This document shows, piece after piece, positions 34,306 to 46,025 of a stretch of DNA of 64,000 bases. This DNA is from Ancylostoma caninum (Eukaryota > Nematoda > Chromadorea > Rhabditida > Ancylostomatidae). The position numbers and the translations under genes are program-made. The stretch's first letter is position 1. Each line of letters begins with the position of its first letter. Under the pieces are notes generated by a model that searched no databases, was not told the DNA's origin, and saw nothing but the letters and a program-made list of their open reading frames with translations. The DNA lies in the NCBI GenBank assembly GCA_037903475.1, contig JBAJFG010000380.1, positions 1 through 64,000 on the forward strand. Direction: 5' to 3'.

Positions 34306-35543
34306 GGTAAACTTATTAGCCGAACACGAGGTTAGTAATCTGTATATATAAAAGTGAAAGTTTGTTTGTGTGTGTTTGTTTGTTTGTTTGTGTGTGTGTG
34401 TTTGTGTGTGTGTGTTTGTGTGTTCCGAATAGAAACCGCGGAGGATGAATCGATCGAGACCAAATTTTGCAGGTAGACTCTGCACTGGCCGGCGGAGGTC
34501 ATAGGCTACTTTGCACCTGGAATTATCGATTGATTTATCGATTATATCGATTTTATTGATTTTTCGCTCTTCTTGACCAGGGACTAGCGAGAACATGCGT
34601 ACTGGGGTACCTCAATGCGCTGAACACGAATATGACAACCATTTCGCGCCAATTCATCGATTTATTGATTTTATTGATTTTTCGCTCTTCTTGACCAGGG
34701 ACTAGCGAGGACATGCCTACTGGGGAACCTCAATCGCTGAACACGAATATGACAACCATTTTGCGCCAATTTATCGATTTATTGATTTTATTGATTTTTT
34801 GCTATTCTTGGTCATGGGGTGGTAAAGACCTGTCTACTGGGGTACCTCAATACGCTGAATAAGAATGACAACCATTTTGCACGAAATATTGATTTATTGA
34901 TTTTATCGATTTTTCCCCATTTTTGCTCGGGGACGGACAAAGACATGTCTTCTTGGGTTTCTCAATACGCTGAATAGGAATATGACAAACATTTTGCATG
35001 AAATATCGGGTTTTCGATTTTATTGATTTATGGCTCTTCCGCCCAATGGAGCGGTGAAGACATCTCTCCTAGGGTTATGCTGAGTATGAAGATGACAGCC
35101 ACTTTGTACGAATACTTCGATTCAATGTCACCGAAATAGCTTTGCTAACTTTTCGCCCAAAAGTCGATGGGAAACGTCACCTGGGCTTCGCTAACATGCT
35201 GATCACCAAAATTATGGAGGTTTTAATTAATTTGTCGAGATAGTAATTGGCCTCAGCAGTATGATGTAGCCAAGGTAATAAAACACCCGAGCGAAGCCGG
35301 GTATGGCAGCTAGTACTCTTTATTGGCCAACGTTTCGACGGCTTCACCTTCTTCAGGGTCTGAAAGAGCCAAACAATCTATGAGGGTTGCCGCACAAGCG
35401 CCACTTCAGTCAAACATCAGAAGAGGCTTGTGTTGCTGCCCTCATAGATCGTTTGATCCTTTTAGGCCCTGAAGAAGGCGAAGCCGCCGAAACGTTGGCC
35501 AATAAAGAGTATTACTAACCTCGTGTTCGGCTAATAAGTTCAC
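34306..35543. mobile_element. Hairpin MITE interrupted by a Helitron
   Basis: The left piece, 34306-34338, reads GGTAAACTTATTAGCCGAAC then ACGAGGTTAGTAA. After the Helitron it continues at 35314 with TACTCTTTATTGGCCAACGT then TTCGACGGC. The complement, GCCGAAACGTTGGCCAATAA, then AGAGTATTACTAACCTCG and TGTTCGGCTAATAAG, lies uninterrupted at 35484-35537. Before insertion the element was about 263 bases, with arms near 100 bases. No coding capacity. The intact right arm is an internal record of the empty site. Confidence 0.93.
34339..35313 (+). mobile_element. Nonautonomous Helitron, copy 1
   Basis: The 5' end is TCTGTATATATAAAAGTGAA, followed by a TG microsatellite and the conserved block CCGAATAGAAACCGCGGAGG. 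The 3' end has a hairpin, ACCCG-AGCGAAGC-CGGGT, 7 bases before the terminal CTAG. It inserted between A and T. These are the established structural marks of Helitrons (5'-TC, 3' hairpin, CTRR, A/T target, no duplication). The interior has about five units of roughly 118 bases around CGATTTATTGATTTTATTGA and GACAACCATTTTGC. No Rep/helicase frame, so it depended on an autonomous copy elsewhere. Confidence 0.95.
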
Positions 35544-38321
35544 CAACTGACTGGTATGACGAGGTTCAGTGACGACCGGATTGGGAACTGATCCGAAAGG
35601 TGTTGATTTTGTTTAGTATTCTGATTAATACTTTATGTTTACTGTAAATCTCTAACTCAGAACCATATCAAAATGCAAAGTAAGTGTAATATTAGTAATC
35701 CGCAAGCCAGACGTTTGGCGCTTGTCTGAATTTCGAGAGAAGTGCTGTTCACAATTGTTACAGTATACAAACCGTAACCAGGCAATCTTGTTCCGCTGTG
35801 CAAGGGGTGGACGCCCTGCTCGTGATTAGCACACCAAATATGCCCCTGGGAATATAATCTTGGTAAAAATACAGCAGTGATACACGTTGGTCCCTCATGA
35901 TATGAATAAAAAGGAGGTATTGTCATGAATATGCTAAAGTAAACAGAGGTGATGGGTACTAACTGTCACAAAGACATATTAGAGTGAGTCATAAGTTTTA
36001 GGAATCTTTCCTTTTGATTTTTTTGAAAGTCCAGAGCGCGAATATTTATTAGATTTCGGAAGTATATTAATAAGTTAGTTGTACAAAGTCACGGGCTTGT
36101 TCTCGCTGTACACTTGGAACTAATGCTTTTTTGAATCTAAAATGGCAGCCAAATTGCGTTTCTGACCATTCTCGGTCTTGGTGGTTTTCCCCTTTAGCTA
36201 GTACTCGAAACAAAATGTCACTTAGCACTACTGCTCAGAGTTTAATATTTTGCCCACATGCAGGCTTCGTGAGAGCATTCGTCTATCAGTACGTTCGATT
36301 TTTCTCTATGCCTAAGTGGTGGCGGTTATGGGATCGCTGCAGAAGATTTTGCTCGCGTTTTGTCACGCTACGTCGGGGATGGGACATTTTCTTCCTCCTG
36401 CCTGTCGCATGAGCGACCTTTCTTCAGAATAGTAGGCAATCGAATATCTTTAGCTTCGCTGAGGAACAAACAAGTGAATGCCAAAAATAAACTGAAAAGT
36501 GAGTCGGCTGACTTTCTTTGTGTAGTAAAACCGAGCACAGGGCGATTAAGACAATCGCGGTCTGAGCATTTATTGTCATACCGTCTAGGGTCACAGCGGT
36601 TCATACCTCACAAAATTTGCAAACTAGTATAAACTTGTGACTCATCCTATTAATTTATTTTTGAACGTTCGATCATCATCACTTACTTTTCCTTTCTTAA
36701 CGGTATTTCTACTTTTCGGAAAATATAGCTGAGTTCGCAAGATTTCGCTGTTTTCTTGTAATCCCGGTGAATTCATGATTTTTATATCAAGCCGATACAG
36801 ACACTATTTCCATTCCATGCTTCCTTTTTCCCATAAAGGAAATAGTGTCTACATCCGCCTTCTTGTTTTCTGCTTGCCTATACTAAACCGTGCACGAAAT
36901 TTGATAGGTAACCGTGATGAGCGCGTCAACAAAGCCTGTGTGGGACAAATGAGCCGCGTGTGCCGGTGGCTGTCCGAGTTGAGTTCTCCTCGACGATTGC
37001 TTTCACCTCCTCGGCTTCTGTTTATTTAATGTCCACATGTCTTTGTTTACCATCTTCTCTCACTATCAACCGGCAGTTAAACGAGCGCTTACACATTCAT
37101 TGAAACAGCGTATGTGCCTTCAGTCAAGTGTTGTTTTTCAACATTTATCCGAGGTGACTCTCTTTCCATCCAGAGCTCCTGCAGCAGTCTAGAATGTCAG
37201 TCACACTTGCATCCGAGCCGGTACAAAATAAGAAATAAGATCACTCTCGAGATTATGGGGCTAAAAGGCGCCAATGACCTAAAGCTTGCCGCAATCGTCC
37301 AAAAATCATGTCTAGAGCCAATAAGCCGGCTAGCTCTGCCCCAAAAATCTCTAAATAATTTTGCCCAAACAAGGGTGGTGTACTACTATAAAAGCAATGT
37401 TATCTCCCACTGCTTTGTCTTTTTTTGCCGAAATTGGCGTTTTTTGGAGTTCCTCGAAGTAGAGTTCATAACATTGGGCATCTGTTCGCACCTTCAACAT
37501 TTTTAGGTCCTTAGCATGATCTAATAAGTCTGCACGCTTATAAAGTTCATTTGCGATCTGTTATTGAGTCTGGTTCCAAAGTTTTTTGTCCTCCAAGAAG
37601 AAGGATGTGCTTTCATCGGATAGAGCTCAAGACAGTTTTGTACGTAAGCTTATGATACGATTAGGTTCCTTTCATGGTAGAATCCCCACAGCTAAATTAA
37701 GGAACGCCCACCTCGACCTTCCTTCTCCAGTGTCCAGTCGCAGCCTATTTGACGTATGCGTGGTCTTTAAGCCTATGAACTATTCGAAGCCTCACATCTT
37801 TTCAAACCTTTTCACAATTGTCCCTTCTCGTACCCGAGGGGAAAATAGGAAGTTGTTCTACCAGGCTAAACTCAGAACACATCCCTTTGCGATTATAGCT
37901 TGGTCCACGAATTTCGCTTGAGCTTAGGCTATAGAGTCCGGCTGTGCCTTATTCACTGCTGTTTCATCTTCACGTTTCCTTTTTTGCATGCTGAGTTTTG
38001 ATGTTTTATACTGGATGTCAGCGATATATTATGAAACGGAGCCGAAACTCCTTCCCAAGTGCACAAAGTTTCGGAAGGATGCGTGGAATCTACCTTCACT
38101 CGCCCTAAAAAAAGAAGCTGATTTCACCGTCCTAAGTACTAAGTAACTAAAAATAAACCATCCCATACTGACATTTTCAACTCTAGCACCAGAAACACTT
38201 GTCTTCGCTCAGCAATTCTTGAATCTAGGCGCTCTATTTGGACATTGACATGGTACAATGCATAAACTGCTCAAAGGTAATGTGTCACCTCTTTTCGTGT
38301 ATTGTAGATGTTGCACTACAA
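35544..38321. other. No recognised gene
   Basis: Several frames of 80-130 codons (35657-35926 minus; 36131-36412, 36775-37029, 37114-37506 and 37586-37921 plus) have no domain I know and no clear splice partners. I see no repeats. This is the largest stretch near the Helitron cluster free of recognised elements. Confidence 0.35.
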
Positions 38322-38377
38322 TCTGTATATATAAAAGTGAAAGTTTGTTTGTGTGTGTGTTTGTGTGTGTGTTTGTT

Positions 38378-38413
<36 letters not shown>

Positions 38414-40176
38414 TGTGTGTTCCGAATAGAAATCGCGGAGGATGAACCGATCGGGACCAAACTTTGCAGGTAGACTCCCCACTGGCCGGCGGAGGTTATA
38501 GGCTACTTTGCACCTGGGATTATCGATTGGTTTATCGATTATATCGATTTTATTGATTTTTCGCTCTTCTTGACCAGGGACTAGCGAGAACATGCCTACT
38601 GGGGTACCTCAATGCGCTGAACACGAATATGACAACCATTTTGCGCCAATTTATCGATTTATTGATTTTATTGATTTTTCGCCCATTCTTGACCAGGGAC
38701 CAGCGAGAACATGCCTACTGGGGTTCCTCAATGCGCTGAACACGAATATGACAACCATTTTACGCCAATTTATCGATTTATTGATTTTATTGATTTTTCG
38801 CCCTCCTTGACGAGGGACCAGCGAGAACATGCCTACTGGGGTACCTCAATGTGCTGAACACGAATATGACAACCATTTCGCGCCATTTCATCGATTTATT
38901 GATTTTATTGATTTTTCGCCCTCCTGGACGAGGGACCAGCGAGAACATGCCTACTGGGGTACCTCAATGTGCTGAACACGAATATGACAACCATTTTACG
39001 CCAATTTATCGATTTATTGATTTTATTGATTTTTCGCCCATCTTGACCAGGGACCAGCGAGAACATGCCTACTGGGGTTCCTCAATGCGCTGAACACGAA
39101 TATGACAACCATTTTACGCCAATTTATCGATTTATTGATTTTATTGATTTTTCGCCCTCCTTGACGAGGGACCAGCGAGAACATGCCTACTGGGGTACCT
39201 CAATGTGCTGAACACGAATATGACAACCATTCCGCGCCATTTCATCGATTTATTGATTTTATTGATTTTTCGCCCTCCTGGACGAGGGACCAGCGAGAAC
39301 ATGCCTACTAGGGTACCTCAATGTGCTGAACACGAATATGACAACCATTTCGCGCCATTTCATCGATTTATTGATTTTATTGATTTTTCGCCCTCCTTGA
39401 CGAGGGACCAGCGAGAACATGCCTACTGGGGTACCTCAATGTGCTGAACACGAATATGACAACCATTTCGCGCCATTTCATCGATTTATTGATTTTATTG
39501 ATTTTTCGCTATTCTTGATCATGGGGTGGTAAAAACATGTCTACTGGGGTTTCTCAACACGCTGAATAAGAATGACAACCATTTCGCGCCATTTCATCGA
39601 TTTATTGATTTTATTGATTTTTCGCCCTCCTGGACGAGGGACCAGCGAGAACATGCCTACTGGGGTACCTCAATGTGCTGAACACGAATATGACAACCAT
39701 TTCGCGCCATTTCATCGATTTATTGATTTTATTGATTTTTCGCTATTCTTGATCATGGGGTGGTAAAAACATGTCTACTGGGGTTTCTCAACACGCTGAA
39801 TAAGAATGACAACCATTTTGCACGAAATATTGATTTATTGATTTTATCGATTTTTCCCCATTTTTGCTCGGGGGCGGACAAAGACATGTTTTCTTGGGTT
39901 TTTCAATACGCTGAATAGGAATATGACAAACATTTTGCATGAAATATCGGTTTTTCGATTTTATTGATTTTTGGCTCTCCCGCCCAATGGAGCGGTGAAG
40001 ACATCTTTCCTGGGGTTCCTCGATAAGCTGAATATGAAACACCTGGGCTTCGCTAACATGCTGATCACCAAAATTATGGAGATTTTAATGAATTTGTCGA
40101 TGATAGTAATTGGCCTCAGCAGTATGATGTAGCCAAGGTAATAAAACACCCGAGCGAAGCCGGGTACGGCAGCTAG
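38322..40176 (+). mobile_element. Nonautonomous Helitron, copy 2 (expanded tandem array)
   Basis: 5' TCTGTATATATAAAAGTGAA; 3' hairpin ACCCG-AGCGAAGC-CGGGT, then ACGGCAGCTAG ending at 40176. Sequence matches copy 1 at both ends, but the interior is expanded. The CTACTGGGG landmark recurs at 38596, 38715, 38832, 38951, 39069, 39187, 39305, 39423, 39541, 39657 and 39775, spacing 116-119 bases. More diverged units follow to about 40010. Repeat translations (PTGVPQCAEHEYDNHF) are artefacts of the array. The 5' flank is ...ACAA; the 3' neighbour is another Helitron. Confidence 0.95.
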
Positions 40177-41353
40177 TCTCTATATATAAAGTAGAATGTC
40201 TGTGAGTGTGTGTGTGTGTGTGTGTAAGTATGTATGTTCCTTATAGAAATCGCGGAGGGTGAACCGATCGGGACCAAACTTTGCATGCTCATTCCTCATG
40301 GGCCGGAGGAGGTTTTAGGCTACTTTGTGCTAGGCATTATCGATTGATTTATCGATTTTATTGATTTTTCGCTACTTTTGCTCAGGGGCGGCGAGGACAT
40401 GTCTAATGGGGTTTCTCAATGCGCTGAACACAAATATGATAACCGTTTTGCACGAAATATCGATTTATCGATTTTATTGACTTTTCGTTATTTCTGCACG
40501 AGAATCAGTAGCGACAGCTCTACTGGGGTTTGTCAATGCGCTGAACACGAATATGATAACCGTTTTGCACGAAATATCGATTTATTGATTTTATTGATTT
40601 TTCGATATTTCTGCACGAGAGTCCGTAGGGTCAGCTCTACTGGGGTTTGTCAGTGCGCTGAACACGAATATGATAACCGTTTTGCACGAAATATCGATTT
40701 ATCGATTTTATTGATTTTTCGATATTTCTGCACGAGAGTCAGTAGGGACAGCTCTACTGGGGTTTGTCAGTGCGCTGAACACGAATATGATAACCGTTTT
40801 GCACGAAATATCGATTTATCGATTTTCTGATTTTTTGCTATTTTCGGCCAGGGGTGGTGAGGACATGGTTACTGGGGTTCCCCAATACGCTAAACACGAA
40901 TATGATAACCATTTTGTGCAGAATATCGAATTATTGGTATGATTTTTCGCCATTTTCGTCCACGGGCCGGTGAAGATGTGTCTACTGGGATTTTCCATTG
41001 CGCCGTACACGAATATGACAATTATTCTCCATGGATATATCGATTCAGTTATTCTTTTGCTCTTTCTCCGCTTTTGGAAAGGGACGGGGTAGGAATATGT
41101 TCACTGGATCAATCGAAAACGCTAAACCCTAAGTGCGAATATGGCAACTGCTTCCCATGAATTTGACACTGAAGTAACATTACTGACTTTTCGCTTACGG
41201 GTCGGTGGAAGAGGGTTACATGAGCCTGCTTATAAGTTTGCCACCAAAATTATAGGCATCCGCAATGAATTTGTCGGCACTAGCAATTGTCCTCATTGGT
41301 GTGAAATTGCCGGGGTAGTAAAACACCAGAGCGAAGCCGGGTATGCCGTCTAG
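40177..41353 (+). mobile_element. Nonautonomous Helitron, copy 3, head to tail with copy 2
   Basis: It starts TCTCTATATATAAAGTAGAA directly after the CTAG of copy 2 and carries the conserved ATAGAAATCGCGGAGGGTGA block. It ends in CAGAGCGAAGCCGGGTATGC then CGTCTAG at 41353. Internal units of about 118 bases differ from those of copy 2 (GTTTTGCACGAAATATCGAT, GATATTTCTGCACGAGAGTC). It is therefore a related but distinct subfamily, closer to the old remnant at 11378. No coding capacity. Confidence 0.93.
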
Positions 41354-41390
41354 TGATTTATACAAGAGGATATCGACATATGTACTCTAC

Positions 41391-41437
41391 TTAGTTGCCC
41401 ATATATTGAATTTTTTTCGTTTCAATCGTTAGCATTA
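41391..41437. repeat. Direct repeat, first copy (second at 42053-42099)
   Basis: TTAGTTGCCCATATATTGAA followed by a T run, CGTTTCAATCGTTAGCATTA occurs here. It recurs at 42053-42099 with only a C/T change and a T-run length difference. The two copies are 662 bases apart. Confidence 0.85.
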
Positions 41438-41745
41438 TCGTTAGCATTTGGAGGGTCGGAAATTGCCGTTCGTGAACCACTTGGGTGGAGCGGTTCGTGA
41501 CTGTGCTGGCTCTCCGCCACGGCTGCAGCGTTGGTCAACACGTCTTCACGTGTCAGATCGATAAGATCAACGGCTTCACGCGTCCACTTGGCACGACAAA
41601 CTGTTCCAAACCTCATCCCGAAGAACGTTTAAAAAACATATTCAAAGACCGCATTGTAACATTTTATGTTTACCGTTGGATTCAGCGCATCAAGGAGATT
41701 CACAATCCGCCAGTAAATAGTAAATAGTCGCGTAGTAAATCAAAA
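41438..41745 (-). pseudogene. Decayed coding repeat, copy 1 (EAVDLID family)
   Basis: The minus strand reads LLDALNPTVNIKCYNAV, then TREAVDLIDLTREDVLTN and AAAVAESQHSHEPL. The segment at 55099-55450 reads TCEAVDLIDWTRQDSLTD, then AAAVAGSHHSLERS, with related flanks. Peptide-level conservation between two diverged copies indicates that it once encoded protein. Family not recognised; an early stop upstream marks decay. It lies between the two 47-bp direct repeats. Confidence 0.5.
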
Positions 41746-43588
41746 GATGTACATGATCTTTGTGGTCAACTCTGTATGTAATCCCTTGGCTAATCCCTGT
41801 GCAAATTTTTGGAGATTCTTTGAGGTTTTCAGGACGTATTCGGTCGACTACTGCCGCCCTTTGTAGAGTCGTCGAATATTACTAGAAATCGGGTGTTCAT
41901 TCAAAATCATACCGTATTGCGTTGTTCTGTCTTAAAATAGTAGGGACTCTGAAGGAATGTGAATTTTATTTTGCACGCTTGTTATTGCTAGCTAGCTACA
42001 TATTTCATAGTCGTGGGTCCGGAATGTTGTGGAGCGAAAAGTTTATTTCATATTAGTTGCCCATATATTGAATTTTTTTTCGTTTCAACCGTTAGCATTA
42101 ACACTGTGTGTCCTACATTTGTTTGCGGGAAACCCGATTTTTGGAAGGGGGAGACGGCATAACGGGAGGAGTACGCCTATAACCGTACCATCTCACGAGC
42201 CTTCCGGAGAGTCCTGAAAAATAGCCCCTAAGTTCGAAAATCCGGAACTTTGACGAGAATGGCAGTGGGATGGAGGCTCTTTCAGGCAAGATACTGTATA
42301 TTTCCTAAAAGCTCAGGTGGTGGGCTACTGTGAAAGACCGTACTTTCCAGCGAGACTGCTTCGCCTGAGCTAGGTTATCGCGCAAAGTTGGCGTACCTTG
42401 GGGTTTTTCCTGATTTCACGAGGATCTATGGCCTCGGGAAGAGAGTTTTTCTTGGGACATCATATAACCCTAAGACTACTTAAAAAGGAGAATTTCAAAA
42501 ATGCTTCAGATCAGTCTATGCTTCTTCCTGGAGCCGATGCCAGGGCGACACAAGTCAGTGTAGCGAAAAGTTCGTCAACTTTGGCGAAAATGGCAGTGGT
42601 GTGCAGGTCATCTCAAGGCTCTTACTCTACACTGCCGTAAAGAGCAAACCCTACACTATAACAGTAGGACCGTACTTTTTTTCCCATCCTCATTCTTTCG
42701 TCCATGACGGCCTCCCAACCGGACCCTACTTTTTCCTTTCCCAGTACTTCGGCAGAAAATCGACCCATGCCAGAAACAAAGTTGTGAACACATGTTATAT
42801 ACCATTTCGCAGCTCATGCAACGAGGCATCGAAATTCTATCCGTTTTACGTTTGGAAGAGACGGAGAAGAAAAACAGTCGAATGAGTGCCATAGTTTTTA
42901 GGGCTTCGCCCCGCTCCCTCCCCTCCGAAGGTGATGGTCCCCCTGGGTCCGGCCTGATAGTGAAGGTGGGCGGAGCCTCTGTGTCGGCGTATTTCACCTA
43001 TGATTGAAAGCTCTTCGGCATTTGGCTGCGCTGCCCTTCTCCTCAGTACATACTCGTGGGATACAGTGTTCGTCGATGAAGCGACCTTAAGAGCACTATG
43101 GAAACGGCAAAGTTTCATGCATTGTTTTCGTTCTTGATTAATCATTGGCCTTTCTCCCAGTACTGGTATTCTCTGCAGTTATTCAGCCTTTTCTGTTAGA
43201 AGGCAACGGAGTACTCCCTCATCTTCTTTCTGTTGGTTTCCTGAAGAGTATAGGACATAAAGTATATGTAGAGTATAAATAGTAGTATGATTAATTTGTT
43301 GTGTTGTTTTTTTTTGTAACAAAATTTTCCACTGCTAAATTTATCTCTTTGACAATTAAACAAAATCTATTGCATTAATATGTCTGGTAACACTTCAAAA
43401 AAGATCTTCTAAATTCATGAAAGGCAAACATACAAACTTATCCATACGTGAACCATACATAATAAAATGAAAATATGTGCGCTACGTTCAAAGAACCAGG
43501 GTAGGTGAAGCATTATTGAAGATAATTTTATGCAGGTGTATTAAGAATCATAGACTTGTCTAGCCTTCTTTTGCCGCCCAACGGTGTT
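41746..43588. other. No recognised gene; internal half-repeats
   Basis: Segments at about 42232-42350 and 42562-42680 share AATGGCAGTGG and GACCGTACTTT-type landmarks, suggesting an old tandem duplication. Frames of 80-113 codons on both strands at 42398-43145 are unrecognised. 42053-42099 is the second direct repeat. Confidence 0.35.
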
Positions 43589-43727
43589 ATTGTGGAACAC
43601 CTTACCAGCCTAACGTTCCGACATTCCCTCGGTACACCTGAACTAACTAAGAAGCTGAAGCCACTTTGTGGCCTTTGTCGAAACGGCGTCGTCGAAACGT
43701 CAGGCCTGGGTAATGGGGTTCCATAAT
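43589..43727. mobile_element. Hairpin MITE
   Basis: Left arm ATTGTGGAACACCTTACCAG then CCTAACGTTCCGAC. Right arm read inward ATTATGGAACCCCATTACCC, AGGCCTGACGTTTCGAC. Arms of about 45 bases with several mismatches. Similar in design, though not in sequence, to the hairpin at 34306-35543 (both include a CGTTTCGAC core). Confidence 0.65.
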
Positions 43728-44575
43728 GACAGAGGGTTTGGGAGAAGAAGTTCAACAAATCAATTGAAAATAGCCAGATTCAAAGTTGATTGAACATAGA
43801 AACAATAAACATAGAAGTCTCAAATATCCATGACATTTTTTTTTGCTTATGAGAACCTGCAATTCTCCACGAATTTCTGTGGTGAAGGACTCAGAACTTC
43901 TCTCAGGTGTGCAGTTACTTCGAAGCATTACCTCGTAACAATTGCATGGGTATTTCAGGCAGGCGACTTCCAAACACATTCTATCTTCTGATCTAGCAGA
44001 TGTTTTTTCACACAACAACAAGGAGTAGTGTTGAGGATATCAGGAAAGCAGTCTATCTTAATTAGCTCTCCAATAATTAGCTTTTGGCGTGTTCACCAAG
44101 AACACAGGGCAGCTATGTAGTAGCAGAAGTTGTTTTTTTTGCTTACCCGACAGCCTTGGAAAAGTTCCTACATGGTGTTGGAATATATCTAACATTCGAT
44201 GACGTCTCTATGGTGTGGAACAAACAAAACTAATTTCCTTTTCGTTCGTTTCACGATGCAGAAACACTTGGCACCTTCCTCCCTCCCCCCCCCCGAAAAT
44301 GCGTCCCCTAATTTTTGAAATCAGTCTAGATCGTGTGAGCGGTAGCCTTCCCCTACGTGGGAGAAGTAATTTTCTTTGGTTGGCCCTAGTGGCCGTTGCT
44401 AATTGGACGTAGCCGATTCAGTGGAAATGCTCTCTTGAAATAATCTATCTTCAGCTAGTTGTTGTGGTAACTCAAGTGATAAGGGTCTTTTACCTAAGAA
44501 ATTTACCCAGGCCGTGACGAACTTCCTTTTCTGGAAGCGGGCGTCCCTATCGCAACGCTGGACTTCCATGCGTTT
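43728..44575. other. No recognised gene
   Basis: A minus-strand 89-codon frame (43752-44021) and a poly-C tract near 44285. 44400-44575 may be the distal part of the minisatellite element that follows. Nothing else seen. Confidence 0.35.
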
Positions 44576-45300
44576 CCCCACCTTTGGACACCGGCGCACC
44601 CTAATCACAGTGGTGGACCCATCTCGCCCACTTCTGGACGCCGGCGCATCCTTGTCACAGTGATAGGCCCGTCTCCCCCACTTCTGGGCGCCGGCGCACC
44701 CTTATCACAGTGGTGGACCCGCCTGCCCCACTTCTGGGCGCCGGCGCACCCTTATCACACCGTTGGACCTGTCCACCACTTTTGGGCGCCGGCGCACCCT
44801 TATCACAGTGGTGCACTCGTCTCCCCCACTTCTGGGCGCCGGCGCACCCTTATCACAGGGAGGACCCGTCCCTCCCACTTTGGGCGCCGGCGCACCCTTA
44901 TCACAGCGGTGGACCCGTCTCCCCAAGTTTGAGTGCCGGCGAAGCCTTATCACATCGTTGGACCTGTCCACCACTTTTGGGCGCCGGCGCACCCTTATCA
45001 CACCGTTGGACCCGTCCCCCCACTTCTGGGCGCCGGCGCACCCTTATCACAGGGTGGACCCGTCCCCCCACGTTTGGCTTCCGGCGCAGCCCTTCTGTAT
45101 TGACTCCATTGACGGACCCGTTGCACATTGTCCACCCTTCTCCTCGATCTCATCCGTACCCCACTCAACCATACCACACCCATTCCTAGGCTTTTATATG
45201 ATCTCACAATCACGATCACCGACCAATTGTAGAATTTCGTAACGGTCTGACACACATACATACAGACAGACATGAAAACGGACTAAGCCCGTTATTATAA
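44576..45300 (-). mobile_element. Minisatellite-carrying element, copy B (49-bp array)
   Basis: Read on the minus strand, the leader is TATAATAACGGGCTTAGTCC, then TGTCTGTCTGTATGTATGTG and ACGAAATTC (45290-45230). An array follows with CCGGCGC at 44591, 44641, 44691, 44741, 44789, 44839, 44887, 44936, 44984, 45033 and 45081, period 48-50. The unit is GTGATAAGGGTGCGCCGGCG, CCCAGAAGTGGG, GACGGGTCCA. Long frames on both strands (159 codons) come from the array. It shares leader and unit with copy C at 47690. The 3' boundary is not defined. Confidence 0.7.
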
Positions 45301-45304
45301 ATCA

Positions 45305-46025
45305 CTAGACGGCTTTGCTCGGGTGTTCAACTTCTCCCGGCCATTTAAAGCTGATGCCAACACTTGTTGAACCAAAAAATCCTTGTTGAACCAAAAAATC
45401 CTTTGTTCATCATTCAGTGATCGGCTTAAGTGACCCCTCTTCACCTCTCCCCCTTCCCTCAGAAAATGAGGTGAAGTTGCTCGACTGCTAAATAAATCCT
45501 TCTAAAATGCTTGCCTTATCCACGTTCAGCATCTCGGAAATTCCAGAAGGCACGTTTTCACCGACCGTATGCAAGAATGCCGAAAAATCAATAAAATCGA
45601 TAAATCGATACTTCGCCCAAAATGGTTGCCATATTCGTGTTCAGCGCATTGAGATATGCCGGCAGACATGTTTTTACCACCCGACGGGCAAGAATAGAGA
45701 AAAATCAATAAAATCAATAAATCGATACTTTGGCGCGAAATGCTTATCATATTCGTGTTCAGCGTATTGAGGAACCTCAGTAGGCATGTTCTCGCCAGTC
45801 CCTGGGCAAAAACAGCGTAAAATCAATAAAATCGATACAATCAATAAACCAATCGATAATCCCAGGTGCAAAGTAGCCTACAACCTCCGCCGGCCCCCAG
45901 AGAACCTACATGCAAGATTTGGTCCCGATCGGTTCATCCTCCGCGATTTCTATTCGGAACACACACACATACACAAACACACACACATAAACACACAAAC
46001 AAACTTTCACTTTTATATATACAGA
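45305..46025 (-). mobile_element. Nonautonomous Helitron, copy 4 (minus strand)
   Basis: On the minus strand it starts TCTGTATATATAAAAGTGAA at 46025, then a TG microsatellite, CCGAATAGAAATCGCGGAGG and GATCGGGACCAAATCTTGC. It has about three 118-base units and ends with CACCCGAGCAAAGCCGTCTA then G at 45305. The terminal hairpin is weakened (AGCAAAGC with CCGTC), and CACCCG cannot fully pair. The flanks are A and T. It inserted a few bases from the leader of minisatellite copy B. Confidence 0.9.

Noticed and set aside
38592..40830. Repeated peptides such as PTGVPQCAEHEYDNHF
   Set aside because: Translations of Helitron tandem units; no consistent frame and no Rep or helicase motif.
44705..45242. 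Overlapping frames of 98-159 codons on both strands
   Set aside because: They are products of the 48-50-bp GC-rich array and shift frame between units.
34350..46010. TG/CA repeats as possible regulatory or CRISPR-like repeats
   Set aside because: They are the microsatellite near each Helitron 5' end, and the 118-bp arrays lack unique spacers. Not CRISPR.
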